From Paragonimus skrjabini miyazakii (lineage: Eukaryota; Platyhelminthes; Trematoda; Plagiorchiida; Troglotrematidae), in NCBI GenBank assembly GCA_014338405.1, contig JTDE01000724.1, positions 90,555-154,554 of the forward strand: a DNA stretch of 64,000 nt, given 5' to 3'. The notes beneath the pieces were generated by a model. That model ran no database searches and was not told the DNA's origin. It was given only the letters and a program-made list of their open reading frames with translations. The translations under genes and the position numbers were made by a program. Numbering within the stretch: position 1 is the first letter of the stretch; the number at the start of each line of letters is the position of its first letter. Positions 24,308 through 34,330 of the stretch are shown here, piece by piece.

Positions 24308-25273
24308 TCAGGTTCTCTTACTTTTACTACGGTCAGCCTCGAACCTACCGCTACATGCTACTGTCGTAATAGATGTAGTCATGGGGGTGATCTTTTTAGA
24401 TCCAACGTCCTTGCCATTTTTCGGTAAATCAACTTGTCTGTCGCACTGGATCAATGGAGTCGCCAGTACGGCCATATCCTTCACTTGGACCCACGGTCTA
24501 CCTGAAACACTACCGGCTGTTGTTTTCGGCGGTATCGCTGACTTACTGCCACACTTTGAGTCCATTTTATTGTCCGGAATGAGTTGGTACCTGCCTCGTG
24601 ACAGTTCATATACTCTGTCAGCCTTACTGAGTACATAGTCCCTTTGGGAGACTTGTATAAACTCGATCAGTATTGGACGTGCCCGGTTTTGAGCTCCGTT
24701 AGAATTACTTGGTCTCCAGCTACCTACTCTATGTATGCGTTTGATACCGGTGGCTGCAGACGACCCGGCCATCCTGAGAATTTCTAACACCCTCCTTCTA
24801 TCTAGCTTTTCTCTTGTTTTTACCTCTCTGACTACTGGCTCTTCATTGTTTAGGACCAAAATTTTACGGGATCTCTCTATTACTTTTTCGCCTGCAATAC
24901 GCAGTTTCAATGTGTCGTCCACAAGTCCATCGATCCTCAACTTGAGAGTTGCTATCTCTTCCCTCTGCTTTTCCATTACCTTTTCTATCTTACACTGTCT
25001 CTGCTCGGCAGGAACTTTTTGGGCACTTTCTTTTTCATCAATGCCCCAATGGCTTTCAGAGTTTTGCAGTAGTCGTGAGAAGACTTCCGCCAATGAACAG
25101 CAGTAAGAGCAGACCCACTTCAACTGTTTATGTTGTTTATACAACGTTACTGCAACCTCGGTCAGTTTGGAGCACCGGCTGTGATACCACTTTTCACAAT
25201 TATCGCACTGGGTACCCTCAGTAACCGGCTTACGACATCTACAGTCCTCGTAATTAGGACCCAGGTCATCCAT
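24308..25273 (-). CDS. LINE ORF1: PHD zinc finger, coiled coil, nucleic-acid-binding protein
   Basis: An intact 321-residue frame. Residues 11-58 fit a C4HC3 PHD finger: Cys11, Cys13, Cys23, Cys26, His31, Cys34, Cys55, Cys58, with the typical KWYH before the His-x2-Cys. Residues about 85-125 (EKVMEKQREEIATLKLRIDG and onward) look like a coiled coil for self-association. Residues about 130-215 (ILVLNN, RRVLEILRMAG, RIHRVGSWRPS, RPILIEF, DYVLSKADRVYELS) resemble the RNA-binding core of LINE ORF1 proteins. The tail is basic. The expected role is to bind the element RNA and chaperone target-primed reverse transcription. It is the only large intact frame in the window. Its partner ORF2 is broken, so it cannot move its own copy. 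Confidence 0.8.
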   Translation of the reverse strand: MDDLGPNYEDCRCRKPVTEGTQCDNCEKWYHSRCSKLTEVAVTLYKQHKQLKWVCSYCCSLAEVFSRLLQNSESHWGIDEKESAQKVPAEQRQCKIEKVMEKQREEIATLKLRIDGLVDDTLKLRIAGEKVIERSRKILVLNNEEPVVREVKTREKLDRRRVLEILRMAGSSAATGIKRIHRVGSWRPSNSNGAQNRARPILIEFIQVSQRDYVLSKADRVYELSRGRYQLIPDNKMDSKCGSKSAIPPKTTAGSVSGRPWVQVKDMAVLATPLIQCDRQVDLPKNGKDVGSKKITPMTTSITTVACSGRFEADRSKSKRT

Positions 25274-25303
25274 AGCAAGAACGTATTTAACCGAGCTGGT
25301 TTA

Positions 25304-25350
25304 AAACTGGAATACAATACAGCGGTGCGAGAAAAAAACATATTGTGCGT
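25304..25350 (-). repeat. LINE 5' repeat unit, proximal copy
   Basis: AAACTGGAATACAATACAGC (25304-25323), then CGGTGCGAGA and an A-run. The same words recur at 25719-25742, and the second half recurs at 25681-25716. It lies just upstream of LINE ORF1, so it is probably a 5' untranslated or promoter monomer. Confidence 0.6.
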
Positions 25351-25427
25351 TGTGCTAATGTTCATTACTAAGTAATTCTTTGGTTAAGCCACAACGAGTT
25401 AAAAACCAAAAGAGTTATCGGTTTCGC

Positions 25428-25461
25428 AACGTTTCGACCCTCTCGGAGAGCCTTTATCAAG
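25428..25461 (-). ncRNA. Hammerhead-like motif, weak
   Basis: The minus strand reads CTTGATAAAG, then a hairpin CTCTC-CGA-GAGGG, then TCGAAACGTTGCG. The stem position and GAAAC fit a hammerhead helix II and second core block. The first block is altered (TTGATAA against CTGATGA), and helix III would be almost absent. Similar motifs are scattered through animal genomes near Penelope-like elements, as I remember. Function is inferred only. Confidence 0.25.
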
Positions 25462-25648
25462 CGATTTAAATCAGAAAATTTACAATGTACAAGCTTCTGA
25501 TTAGGCAGTCAACAACTGGCACATGTTTGTGTGTTTCACCTGCGGTGTGTAGACAGGCTACCAGTAGGATGTAAGGGTTCACGGTTCACCAGAGGTCACC
25601 ACATGAAGAACCCCAGGTGCGAATAAGCATAGGGAGTTAATGTGTGCT

Positions 25649-25669
25649 TGTGTGTGTGTGTGTGTGTGT
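25649..25669 (+). repeat. (TG)n microsatellite
   Basis: About ten uninterrupted TG units, preceded by an imperfect TGTGTGCT. Likely polymorphic in length. Confidence 0.9.
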
Positions 25670-25680
25670 AGGTCTGTATG

Positions 25681-25771
25681 CGGTGCGACACTAAAAAAAA
25701 GTGTTATACAATAATGCGAAACTGGAATACAATACAACGGTGAGACAGTGAACAAGTGTTATACAATAATA
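25681..25771 (-). repeat. LINE 5' tandem repeat, distal copies
   Basis: Unit of about 57 bp: CGGTGCGACACT, an A-run, GTGTTATACAATAAT, GCG, AAACTGGAATACAATACAAC. The CGGTG-to-ATAAT half occurs at 25681-25715 and again at 25738-25771. Together with 25304-25350 this is a tandem array split by an insertion of about 330 bp. Confidence 0.6.
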
Positions 25772-25772
25772 A

Positions 25773-27477
25773 AAGCAACATACTACAACTAGAATCCATG
25801 CAGTCTAGGGAGATACACTATTGCAGTCCTAAATATACCTAATATGACTAAGAACGAACCCACACTAGATAAACAACCGAAAAACTAAATGGCACGAGAC
25901 AACCTGAAACAAAATCGAAACCCGCGCGCATTCCGAGTGAGTGTTTCTATTAATATCCCACGGGCGTTAAAATTGTAAATAACAGTCAAATAAAACCAGT
26001 GCAATACCGTATTTTATAAAGACGTTATCATGAGAAGAGCACGACAATCACAATATAATTCTTTCAAGCAGTTGGTCATCTAAAAACGAATTAAGCTCTG
26101 TCAAAAAGTAAAGTAACCGTAACTGGCGCCAACCTATTGTGATGGGCCGCTATTGTGGAAGAAAAACATGCCTAACAAGTTTCCGAAGGCCTATTTTTGT
26201 GACCTCGCAACAAAGAAAAAGAGTAACTCAGCCAGTCCTTCAGAAACCAGAAAACTTATTATGATTGGATCCCCATGAAGTTATGGATGCCCCGGTGACG
26301 AATAAAAAATTCGGAGACTGAAAGTGAATGTCACATTCCAAAGGCTTGTGATGACTTAAGTTCATCTTTATTTTCCCTAGTAAAAACGGATGATTCAACA
26401 CAGCTGGACAGCGGTCGGGCAGCTACCGTGCAAATGTGTTTGAAAACACGTTTGTCTATACTGAGAAACGCATATTATTTCGTGTTTATTACAGCGTATT
26501 TATCTCCACCTATCTCCTATTGAAGACAACAGGATGACGAAGTAAACAACAACCAGATACCCGAAAGTTTTGATTCACCTCCTAGAAACATCTGTTCATT
26601 TATGTGCTATTAGATGAATACGTTGCCAGAATCGTCACCGAGAAAGTTTTAGGCACGCTTGGAGTCACTGACTAGATCTTTGTTCGATTGCGTCAAGGTT
26701 ACCGTAAAAATTGATAAGAAGGTGTAATATTGTATTTTCAAGTCTTCGTAAAAAGAAGACAATGACTAAAATTTTGTTCCGGAAAATTAATCATATAAAT
26801 AAAAGATAGAATTGGCCTCAAGGTCGATCTCTCCCACTTAGTTCATAGATAGTTGATTCAGGCCCATTCTAATCAATTTTCGATGTCTTGGGTTTCCCAT
26901 AGGGAACTTGACCGTCAATTAGTCGGGGAAAATGTATTTGACTAATAGCCTTAATCAGCTGCCGTGAAGCATGGATAGTTTGACCTTCAAAGCAGCAGGC
27001 TGTTTCAACCGAAAAAGGTAAAGCGAAGTGCATCTAAATCATTTGTTCCGACTGCACACAACAAACTTTAAATCTCATGTGTTGACCTCGAGGATTTGAC
27101 CGGGATGTGTATTAGACGAATATATTAATCCTATTTGTGTGTGTATATGTTTACCAACAACAGTCAATCGCCTGCGAACGAGGCGCTAGTTGTCCTTTGT
27201 AGTGGTGACCGAGACCTGAAATTGATGCGACGGTATGACAGCTTTCGTCCATAACAAGGACAACGTGAACTTTAATGTTTCAACAGAATCTTAGTATACT
27301 ATGATCTACTAGTTTAATTAACAAGCATACGGAAATACACTTTATTTAACGATTTTGAAGTGGCTAATAAGATATTCCGAGTCTTTTAATTTTCTTGTGT
27401 GTTTGCACTATTGTTAAGTGCCCTAATCTGAGTTGAGAATATTTCTGGTTTTCTGTGGAAGCGTTAGTCTGCATGCA
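25773..27477. other. No recognisable gene
   Basis: No frame above 60 codons and no recognisable element. Confidence 0.6.
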
Positions 27478-27798
27478 CCGAGATTAACAGATAAAGTAGC
27501 GAACAAGACTTATTTTCTGTGTTTAATCATCAGGCTAATTATAACACAAGTTTGAAAATCAGTAGCTAGGGTTAGCCAGAAAAACGGTCAATAGAAGTTA
27601 TGGGCGGCGTGTTTGTTACCAGTTACGCAACCACGATTTGGAACAGTGACTGCGTAACTGATAAACACGCCTTCCATAACTTCTACTGACCGTTTTTCTG
27701 ACCCACACTAGTCACTGTTTTTAATATTTACTGTGTCGCAGCTAGTCTGATGATCAAACACAGAAAACACGTCATGTTCTCTACTTTGTCGTTCTAAT
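27478..27798. mobile_element. 320-bp palindromic foldback element (MITE-like)
   Basis: The two halves are reverse complements of about 145-150 bp with a short asymmetric centre. Inner arms share GTCARTAGAAGTTATGG and the GGCGTGTTT word (27590-27612 and 27667-27690). Mid arms share AGAAAAACGGTCA. Outer arms share AAAGTAG, TTTTCTGTGTTT and ATCATCAG. The centre holds GTTACGCAACCACGATTTGG flanked by repeated GTTACGCA words. There is no coding capacity. Terminal inverted repeats without a gene suggest a MITE moved by a transposase in trans, or a foldback element. Terminal target duplications are not clear. Confidence 0.7.
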
Positions 27799-30200
27799 GA
27801 CTTCAAGGGGGTATTTTCGAACGAACTAACACATTACCTGTCCCCATAATTTTGGGAAATATCGTTTGGCAATACTTTAATGGAACTTAACGGTCATGGA
27901 TACCTAAATTTACACTATAAACGAAAAATGACCATGAGTGGAACAAAATTCACCGGCAAATCGATAGCAATCTTTGAAAATACGACCCTTCAGATGAAGA
28001 TCATACTCACAAAGGCAGAAACAACAGACTTGATCCACAATTTTCCATGCGGATACTATAGTAGACACAGCGTAGGTTGCACTGCAAGAAAACTGGGGAA
28101 GCAGAAGAAGTGTAGAATTAAGTCAACCTAACGAACATGTAAGTTATAGAACACAAGTGATGCATCCCCGTAAAACTGTCTGAGCCAAGCAGTCGGAGCC
28201 GAATTCATTAAAATAATCCGGTTTGCCTGAACTCCATCTATGGATCGATGAGCAGTCAGAATATTAAATCAGTAAGTCAACTAGACTTGAAATCTCGTCT
28301 ACTGACCAATCCATGGACAAGAAACTCACGGGTAAATTCACTTAGTCCGATGATATTTGAACATTTGAATTTTTAAACTTGCAAACATGCAGTTTGGAGC
28401 CCACCCCAATTCAGTAACAAACTATATGATGCTTGGCTTTAAAAGGAAACATGAGAGGACCATATAAAATGTGACCTGAGGAGGGTTACAGACCGTTTGC
28501 CAAATTGAAGTTTAATGGAGCCGTGAACGTGCACACACAAACGCCCGAGGTGTAGCGGCACTTTAGTGGAATAGAAGATGAGAGAAAAATATGTTAAACG
28601 CGGCATTATATTCTTGTCAAATTTCTAATAACGTTTGCGAGCTGTTGTGTTTGACCGCCTTGAGCAGGCTTATTGTCTTCATTTTCCTGGTACTAGATGT
28701 ATGCGCTGGATTGTGATATTCCAAATGTGTGAGTTTCGGTTGCCAGTCTGCTAGTGTGTTCTTCCACGGGGGTTTGTCTCGTCGTCACGTGAACTTCTGC
28801 CTACTCGTCAGTTTGTGGTACCAAGGCTGAAGGACGCTGATAAAGCGTATTTGAAAATGTATGAATTTTCAAGTTGGGACTTGCGGTCTACGTACGATTG
28901 TTGCAAACATAACAGTTCAGGGAAGCGAAAACCAACGGCTATACGTGTAGTGGGTTCTAACCAACAGTTCCTTGTCACCGGTTCTTCAAATAAAATACGG
29001 TGGTAGTCTGCCGTAAGAAAGGTGAATACCAAATAGATAGATAAGATTGTAATTTATTGACGTTTAGCCAGTAAGGTTGGGCAAGTAAACAAATGTAACT
29101 CATATGGTGTCATTTTGACCGAAGCAGCTTATCTATTTTGACATGAATCTTTCACGGTTGGAGTAAACTCATCCAAACTTCAACATAACAATTCGGAATG
29201 GATTTGCACGAACTTTTATAAATTGAGGCTTACGAATAGTAGTCGACTATAGTCCGCTATCGGCAGAGTAACTCACTCTGTTTATTGCATCACGTGACAG
29301 ATTATTCATCAGCCGCACGATTACCTGTGGTGGTGATATCCTGAGAAATGGAATGATTGAGATTGTCCATTGACCAAAATGGCTAAGACCGGCAACTTCG
29401 TTTATTTCCACATACGCAGCTGATGTAAAAAATACCTTCATCACCGATTATTGAAATATAATCATATAAACGATTATGAGAGCAGCTCATTATCTTCACA
29501 CTCAAAATGAATGGAAGCGTTCACTAGTTTGCAGTTTGTAGCTCGACAATTTACTTAGTCAACAATGTCTGGATCTGCAAAAACTATGAAACACCTAGTA
29601 ATGAAATGATTTGCATGTACAACATCTGTAAACAGTGGAACGAGGTGTTTTCTGTCGAGTGAAACACTCATGTATACTTCATTACCCATCAAAACATTTA
29701 GTGCGTCGACGTACAGGATGTCTCTCAAAGTACAAAGCGACTATTTCGACCAGCATCGACAATTGTGCATGTAGACCATACTGACTACGACATCAGCCCT
29801 GTTGACTTTCCTTTACTGGGATATTCTACAACTTGCTTACTAAGTAGGATGGAAGTGAGATAGGTGGAACGTTTCTGTCTTTCTCCCATAACGAACAGTT
29901 AACTGTTGATTTGTGCTATTCAAGGAAATACCGCTTAGTGCAATCAGGATAGTTCAGCATGAATCCCTTAGGGTAAACTACAGTGGTTTTATGGTACACT
30001 GCTGATAAACCAAGTCATTTTTCCAGAAGTAAGCCAACCGACTTTTGGAAGTTATCCATTTTGATACGGTATCTTTTAAGCCTAGGCCGCCAATCACTGT
30101 CAAAACTGTAACGTAATCATGCAAAGTGTGACCACATCTCGACCAAGCTTCACAAGAGATCACATACAGAGCAAAACTTTACAGATTGAGAAAACATCCA
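27799..30200. other. No recognisable gene
   Basis: An 83-codon plus-strand frame (27880-28131) and a few shorter ones have no recognisable domain. Confidence 0.55.
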
Positions 30201-33200
30201 GAATTTAACGCTGAATTCGTGAGACGTTTTGGCATACAACACGACTTTTAGAGGCAATCATCAAGGCAGATTGAGCCACACTTCCTCTCACGTTTTATGT
30301 TAATGGCTGCGGCACCTTTCTTCATATCAGCAGATATCTTCTATGGTTCTGCTAAAGTGACTGTAGTTTTTGCCAGGTCAGGTAGTTCTTTTACCCTACT
30401 AAACCTATGCGGCTCATGATTTCCTTGTGAGTAACTTCTCCAACACAGGCATTCGAAAAAAGATCTAAGCAACATGCCTAAGTCCGTATGGTCTCCGGAC
30501 ATAAATCAAGCTAACATGGGTTTCCAGCTTCTACTGCTATAACCTATGTTCCTCCTTGACCTCATGTAGTTGTGAATGATTTTCAGCTAGTAAAAACTTA
30601 GTATCGTCAGTGAATAGCTTCCAGACGTTGTATGTATAGAGACGTTTCATTAAGTATTTCTAATTCAAGCTTGTAGTCGCCATAAACACATTCATGGCAA
30701 GTAATCGCCATCTAGTGGGTCCATGTTATTGGTGATTTGTCTTTCTCATGTCAGGTTTAAGTGGCATGAGCTCGATAATGGACCAACGCTCTCCTATGTC
30801 CTCCTCAGTTTTACGTACATTATCGACTTCTACTAAATACACCACTGCATCAGGTGATAGGCGAGTTGCTTGTATTTTGTAGACCTCACACCTGGTGTCA
30901 GTGTTCAGACCATCAGCCCAAGCATCTTAGCATAAACCGTCGATTTGTATTGGACAGACATGTTCATACATTAAGCCCTCAGGAGGGCCAGTGGCGCTGT
31001 TGACCGCAGGTAACCTAAGTTTCTTAAGAAAGCACTGGAGTTGGGTCAAACTGGCTATTTTTGATACAATCATTCTGTAGTACCTGTGGGAACTGGAACA
31101 ATGATTATCAGACTGCCAAACTGCATAAATGATACAGGGTTTCTCAAGAAGGTTGACATAAGTTATTCCAGGAAATTGTGAATTTGGGAATTAAATTCAA
31201 GCCCTTCGCACATACCAAAAATGTAAAAATAGCAGAGTGGTCGTTCAAGCGTTGAACTGTATAACTCGACACCTAAACTTTCGAGAACAGACTGTTACGA
31301 GTACAGTTGACGTGTGCAGGAAAATAAATAGACATCTTCAATAAGGATGGAGTCGTTTGTTAGAACAAGGACTGTTTCGATCGAACAATGTTCTAATACC
31401 TAACCACAGCTAAAAGTAGATGTACCAGAGCTATGCTATAATTAGGGTGAACCTCGCGTTGGAAATGTGACATCTGTCATTCACTTCATCCACAGGTTTT
31501 GTCTTTGTAACAAACATACACTGAAAAACGTGTCAGGGCTCTAGTGTTCAAAAGGTTTCTGGATTACACATCGGGCTGAACTGAGGTCGCAAGTTTATGA
31601 AAAACTTCTTTAGACCGTTGAATATAATGAATATTCTGTAGATCTATGATGAACGTTTGGAAGGCTTAAGTGGAAGCAGAAAGTCCACAGGCATATCTGT
31701 GCACAGTCTACATCGATAACATCTTGCACACGGAAATGTAGCGTTTCATAAAGTAGCGAAGAATGAGACGGCAGTAAACGGTCGTCTTTTAACGAAGTCT
31801 TCAGTTTCTTACGATTCAGGACTTCAGTCTACCTAGTAGTAACTTACTGACAAAACCTAAGCCTCAAATGAAATATCAACCTCGCACTAAAAGGTAACGA
31901 GTCAAATAAAATCGGCAGATACGGTTGTTGCTATACTCCACGGAGATGGCAGAAAAATTCATCTGATCGACAAGATTTCATCGTTGTGACTGAAATATTA
32001 TACCTTCATCTAAGCGTTGGCAGAACACCGCTGAATTTGTTGACACTGCAAAATTTAATGAATGATATGTTACAAATTTCTGAGTGACTGGTTCCTCAGT
32101 TTTTCTACTTCGCTTTAGATCAGACTGTCATTCTTACAGGAGCTCAACAACAGTGTGCACGTTGCAGCTGATTTTCACGTTTTCACCCAATAGCCCGACA
32201 ACAAAACCGTAAACGTTGCACTTTTGCTTGTGATATTATAACGTATAATGTATGTAACATCTACCATTTCAGAATTATATATACTGTGGCTTAAAAAGAG
32301 CTGGCTAGAAAGATTTGAGCATGAAACCTGCGATCATTGTTAGTGGTGTCTAACTTTAAATTAACGTGAATATTGAAAACCCATTAGTAATATGAGCTTC
32401 ACTCAAGCAACAGCCGCGTGAAAATGTTCAATTGGGTATGAAGTAGTTGCACAGCTACTTAGTGCTACCTGCGTTCGCGTTGCCTTGGCCGTGGTATGCC
32501 ATATCTGGCGTGCAGTAGGTGACATAAATCTGAAGCTCAATGCTGAATGTGGCATTTCTACTATGGATTGAATGAGCATAATCAGTTAAGCGAAAAATCC
32601 ATTGGTTTAGATACAGGCATTTTAATATGGTGGTTTCAGTTACGTCATGGAAACTCGACGATAAACTAAATATTATAGCCACTACTTATTATCCATGTTC
32701 ACAGCTTGCGAATAAACTTGATAACTTTGACATTTCTGTTGCTACTTATGGAATAATGCATACTATAAACCAGCTACCGAATATGGTATTTTCTACTATC
32801 ACTTCAATGAACAACGCTCATTAAGTAAGCGAACGCCAGCAATTAGCACCCGTTTTTTAACTACTGTTACTAGACTGTACCATTTGCGTACGCCATTTGA
32901 ACTGCGGACCATAGTGCGAAGCACCCAGGGCGGGGGGTTAAATTATGAGATAACTAGATGACTTGTTAAATTCAAAACGACCGTTAGCACGTTCTTGATA
33001 CATCTCATGTCGTGCTGTTCAATAGTGATGATTAAGAGAACAATTACCGAACGGGATGGAAGAAAACACTTTTATAATCTGTTCCAAATACACTAATATG
33101 TTCTACGTATTTTATGGGGAAACGTTTCCGGAAACACACTACATCTAAGACCCCAAGATGGACAGAGTTTCTGCGCAGTCCCTGTAAGACTTCTTATCAT

Positions 33201-33984
33201 TTTCTTTGAGCAGTGGTCTCCACTGAATTCGAGATAAACAGTAAACGCCGTGAGCAAATGGGTTAGTAAATACAGTTGTACGTTCTTCTCAGCTGAAATG
33301 GATGGTGATGTTTTAGATTTTTGTAGGCAGACAGCAGCGGCTACTTATTCAAATGACGTACCCTATTAATCAGACGCTAATGTGAGTAAACTTACTAACC
33401 GAGTCACACACTCGCATAGACCTAGGAGTTTGCCAGATTATTGTAACACAGTACCTGAAACACGCCTACTGTTCGGATTTGAAGTCACCGCTTCATTTTC
33501 CAGCAATACAGTACCTGAAGAAGTCAATAACATATCTAGCAATATGCAACCATGATTTGTAATCCACACACTGGTGACAGGAACCATACACTATGGGTTA
33601 GCATGGTTACCAGCTAGCAACAACCAGTGTGCAAAATAACCATACCACGTTTACATAAAATAACGTCCTATATGACAGCAAGTACTGTTGTGCTCCAAGA
33701 AGGCGGATGGCACAAGGGTTGTTTACTCGACAAAGCAACACATGGGTTAAGCGTTTAAACAAGACCAGAAACGAAACCACTCATTTGCACGCAGTATTCG
33801 GCCCCAGACTGTCTCGGTTGCCGCAGACGTCAATGCTCAGTTCCTTTAAGTAGCAGGGACCATTATGGGCGACGCTGCACTCGGATGTTCCTTCCTGCAT
33901 TTTTCCTGCGGCTTGTATGATGTCAAAATATATGCTGTGGTCCTACTACTGCAGTACAGTGCAGTATAATGGGTTTTGTGATTT
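30201..33984. other. No recognisable gene
   Basis: Only short frames. A minor inverted pair (CACACTGGT at about 33568 and ACCAGTGTG at about 33625) brackets 70 bp. Nothing else recognised. Confidence 0.55.
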
Positions 33985-34330
33985 ACCCTAAATGGAAGTC
34001 TTGGTCGTGAGATGGTCGACTGGAGTTAATAGGACAGTTAGTGTGTCTCCAGTGAAGCCATCGAGTAGTCTGAACAGTACCCTCAAGCGAATATGACTAA
34101 ACGCCTGTATTTGTTAGTTTTGTTTTACTGAATGTGCGGTCAATGGCGCAGTGTTCTTTAAAGACGCTTCATGTAAACGTGACCGGGATTCAAACCCTGG
34201 CCGCACTATGGATAAGCTCTAACAAGAGTAAAACTCGAGTAAAACGATTCTTTTTGGTAGACACTGACTGAAATGTCTATTGGAATGCGGCAATTGCGAT
34301 CGATTTTTAGTGATATTCAATTCGTATACA
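33985..34330 (+). repeat. tRNA-like family B element, long-leader form (B2)
   Basis: The leader contains TGGAGTTAATAGGACAGTTA and CAGTGAAGCCATCGAGTAGT, shared with the copy at 41780. Then box A-like GTCAATGGCGCAGTGTTC (34139-34156), box B GGGATTCAAACCC (34188-34200) and a tail from AAACTCGAG to GATATTCAATTCG (about 34325). It has the common 3' tail but no inverted left arm. B2 therefore differs from the armed B1 copies at 13428, 14822 and 43195. Confidence 0.7.

Larger units (their letters stand above)
21000..25772 (-). mobile_element. CR1-like LINE (non-LTR retrotransposon), nearly full length, defective
   Basis: Minus-strand order: 5' tandem repeats (25681-25771 and 25304-25350), ORF1 with a PHD finger (25273-24308), then ORF2 with endonuclease and reverse transcriptase (24199-21120) and a short 3' tail. 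This two-ORF plan, a PHD-type ORF1 and an apurinic endonuclease ahead of the RT are typical of CR1-like elements. ORF2 carries frameshifts, an in-frame stop and an assembly gap. The 3' limit is uncertain because I see no poly(A) or short terminal repeat. The foreign-looking block at 25350-25680 interrupts the 5' region. Confidence 0.8.

Noticed and set aside
24180..24638. Plus-strand 152-codon hydrophobic frame as a membrane protein
   Set aside because: It is the antisense shadow of LINE ORF1, whose PHD finger and core are clear on the minus strand.
27530..27745. CTGATGA in each arm of the 27.5 kb palindrome as hammerheads
   Set aside because: The bases between CTGATGA and GAAAA/GAAAAC cannot form helix II.
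33567..33637. CACACTGGT/ACCAGTGTG pair as a small transposon
   Set aside because: Only nine paired bases around 70 bp; expected by chance.
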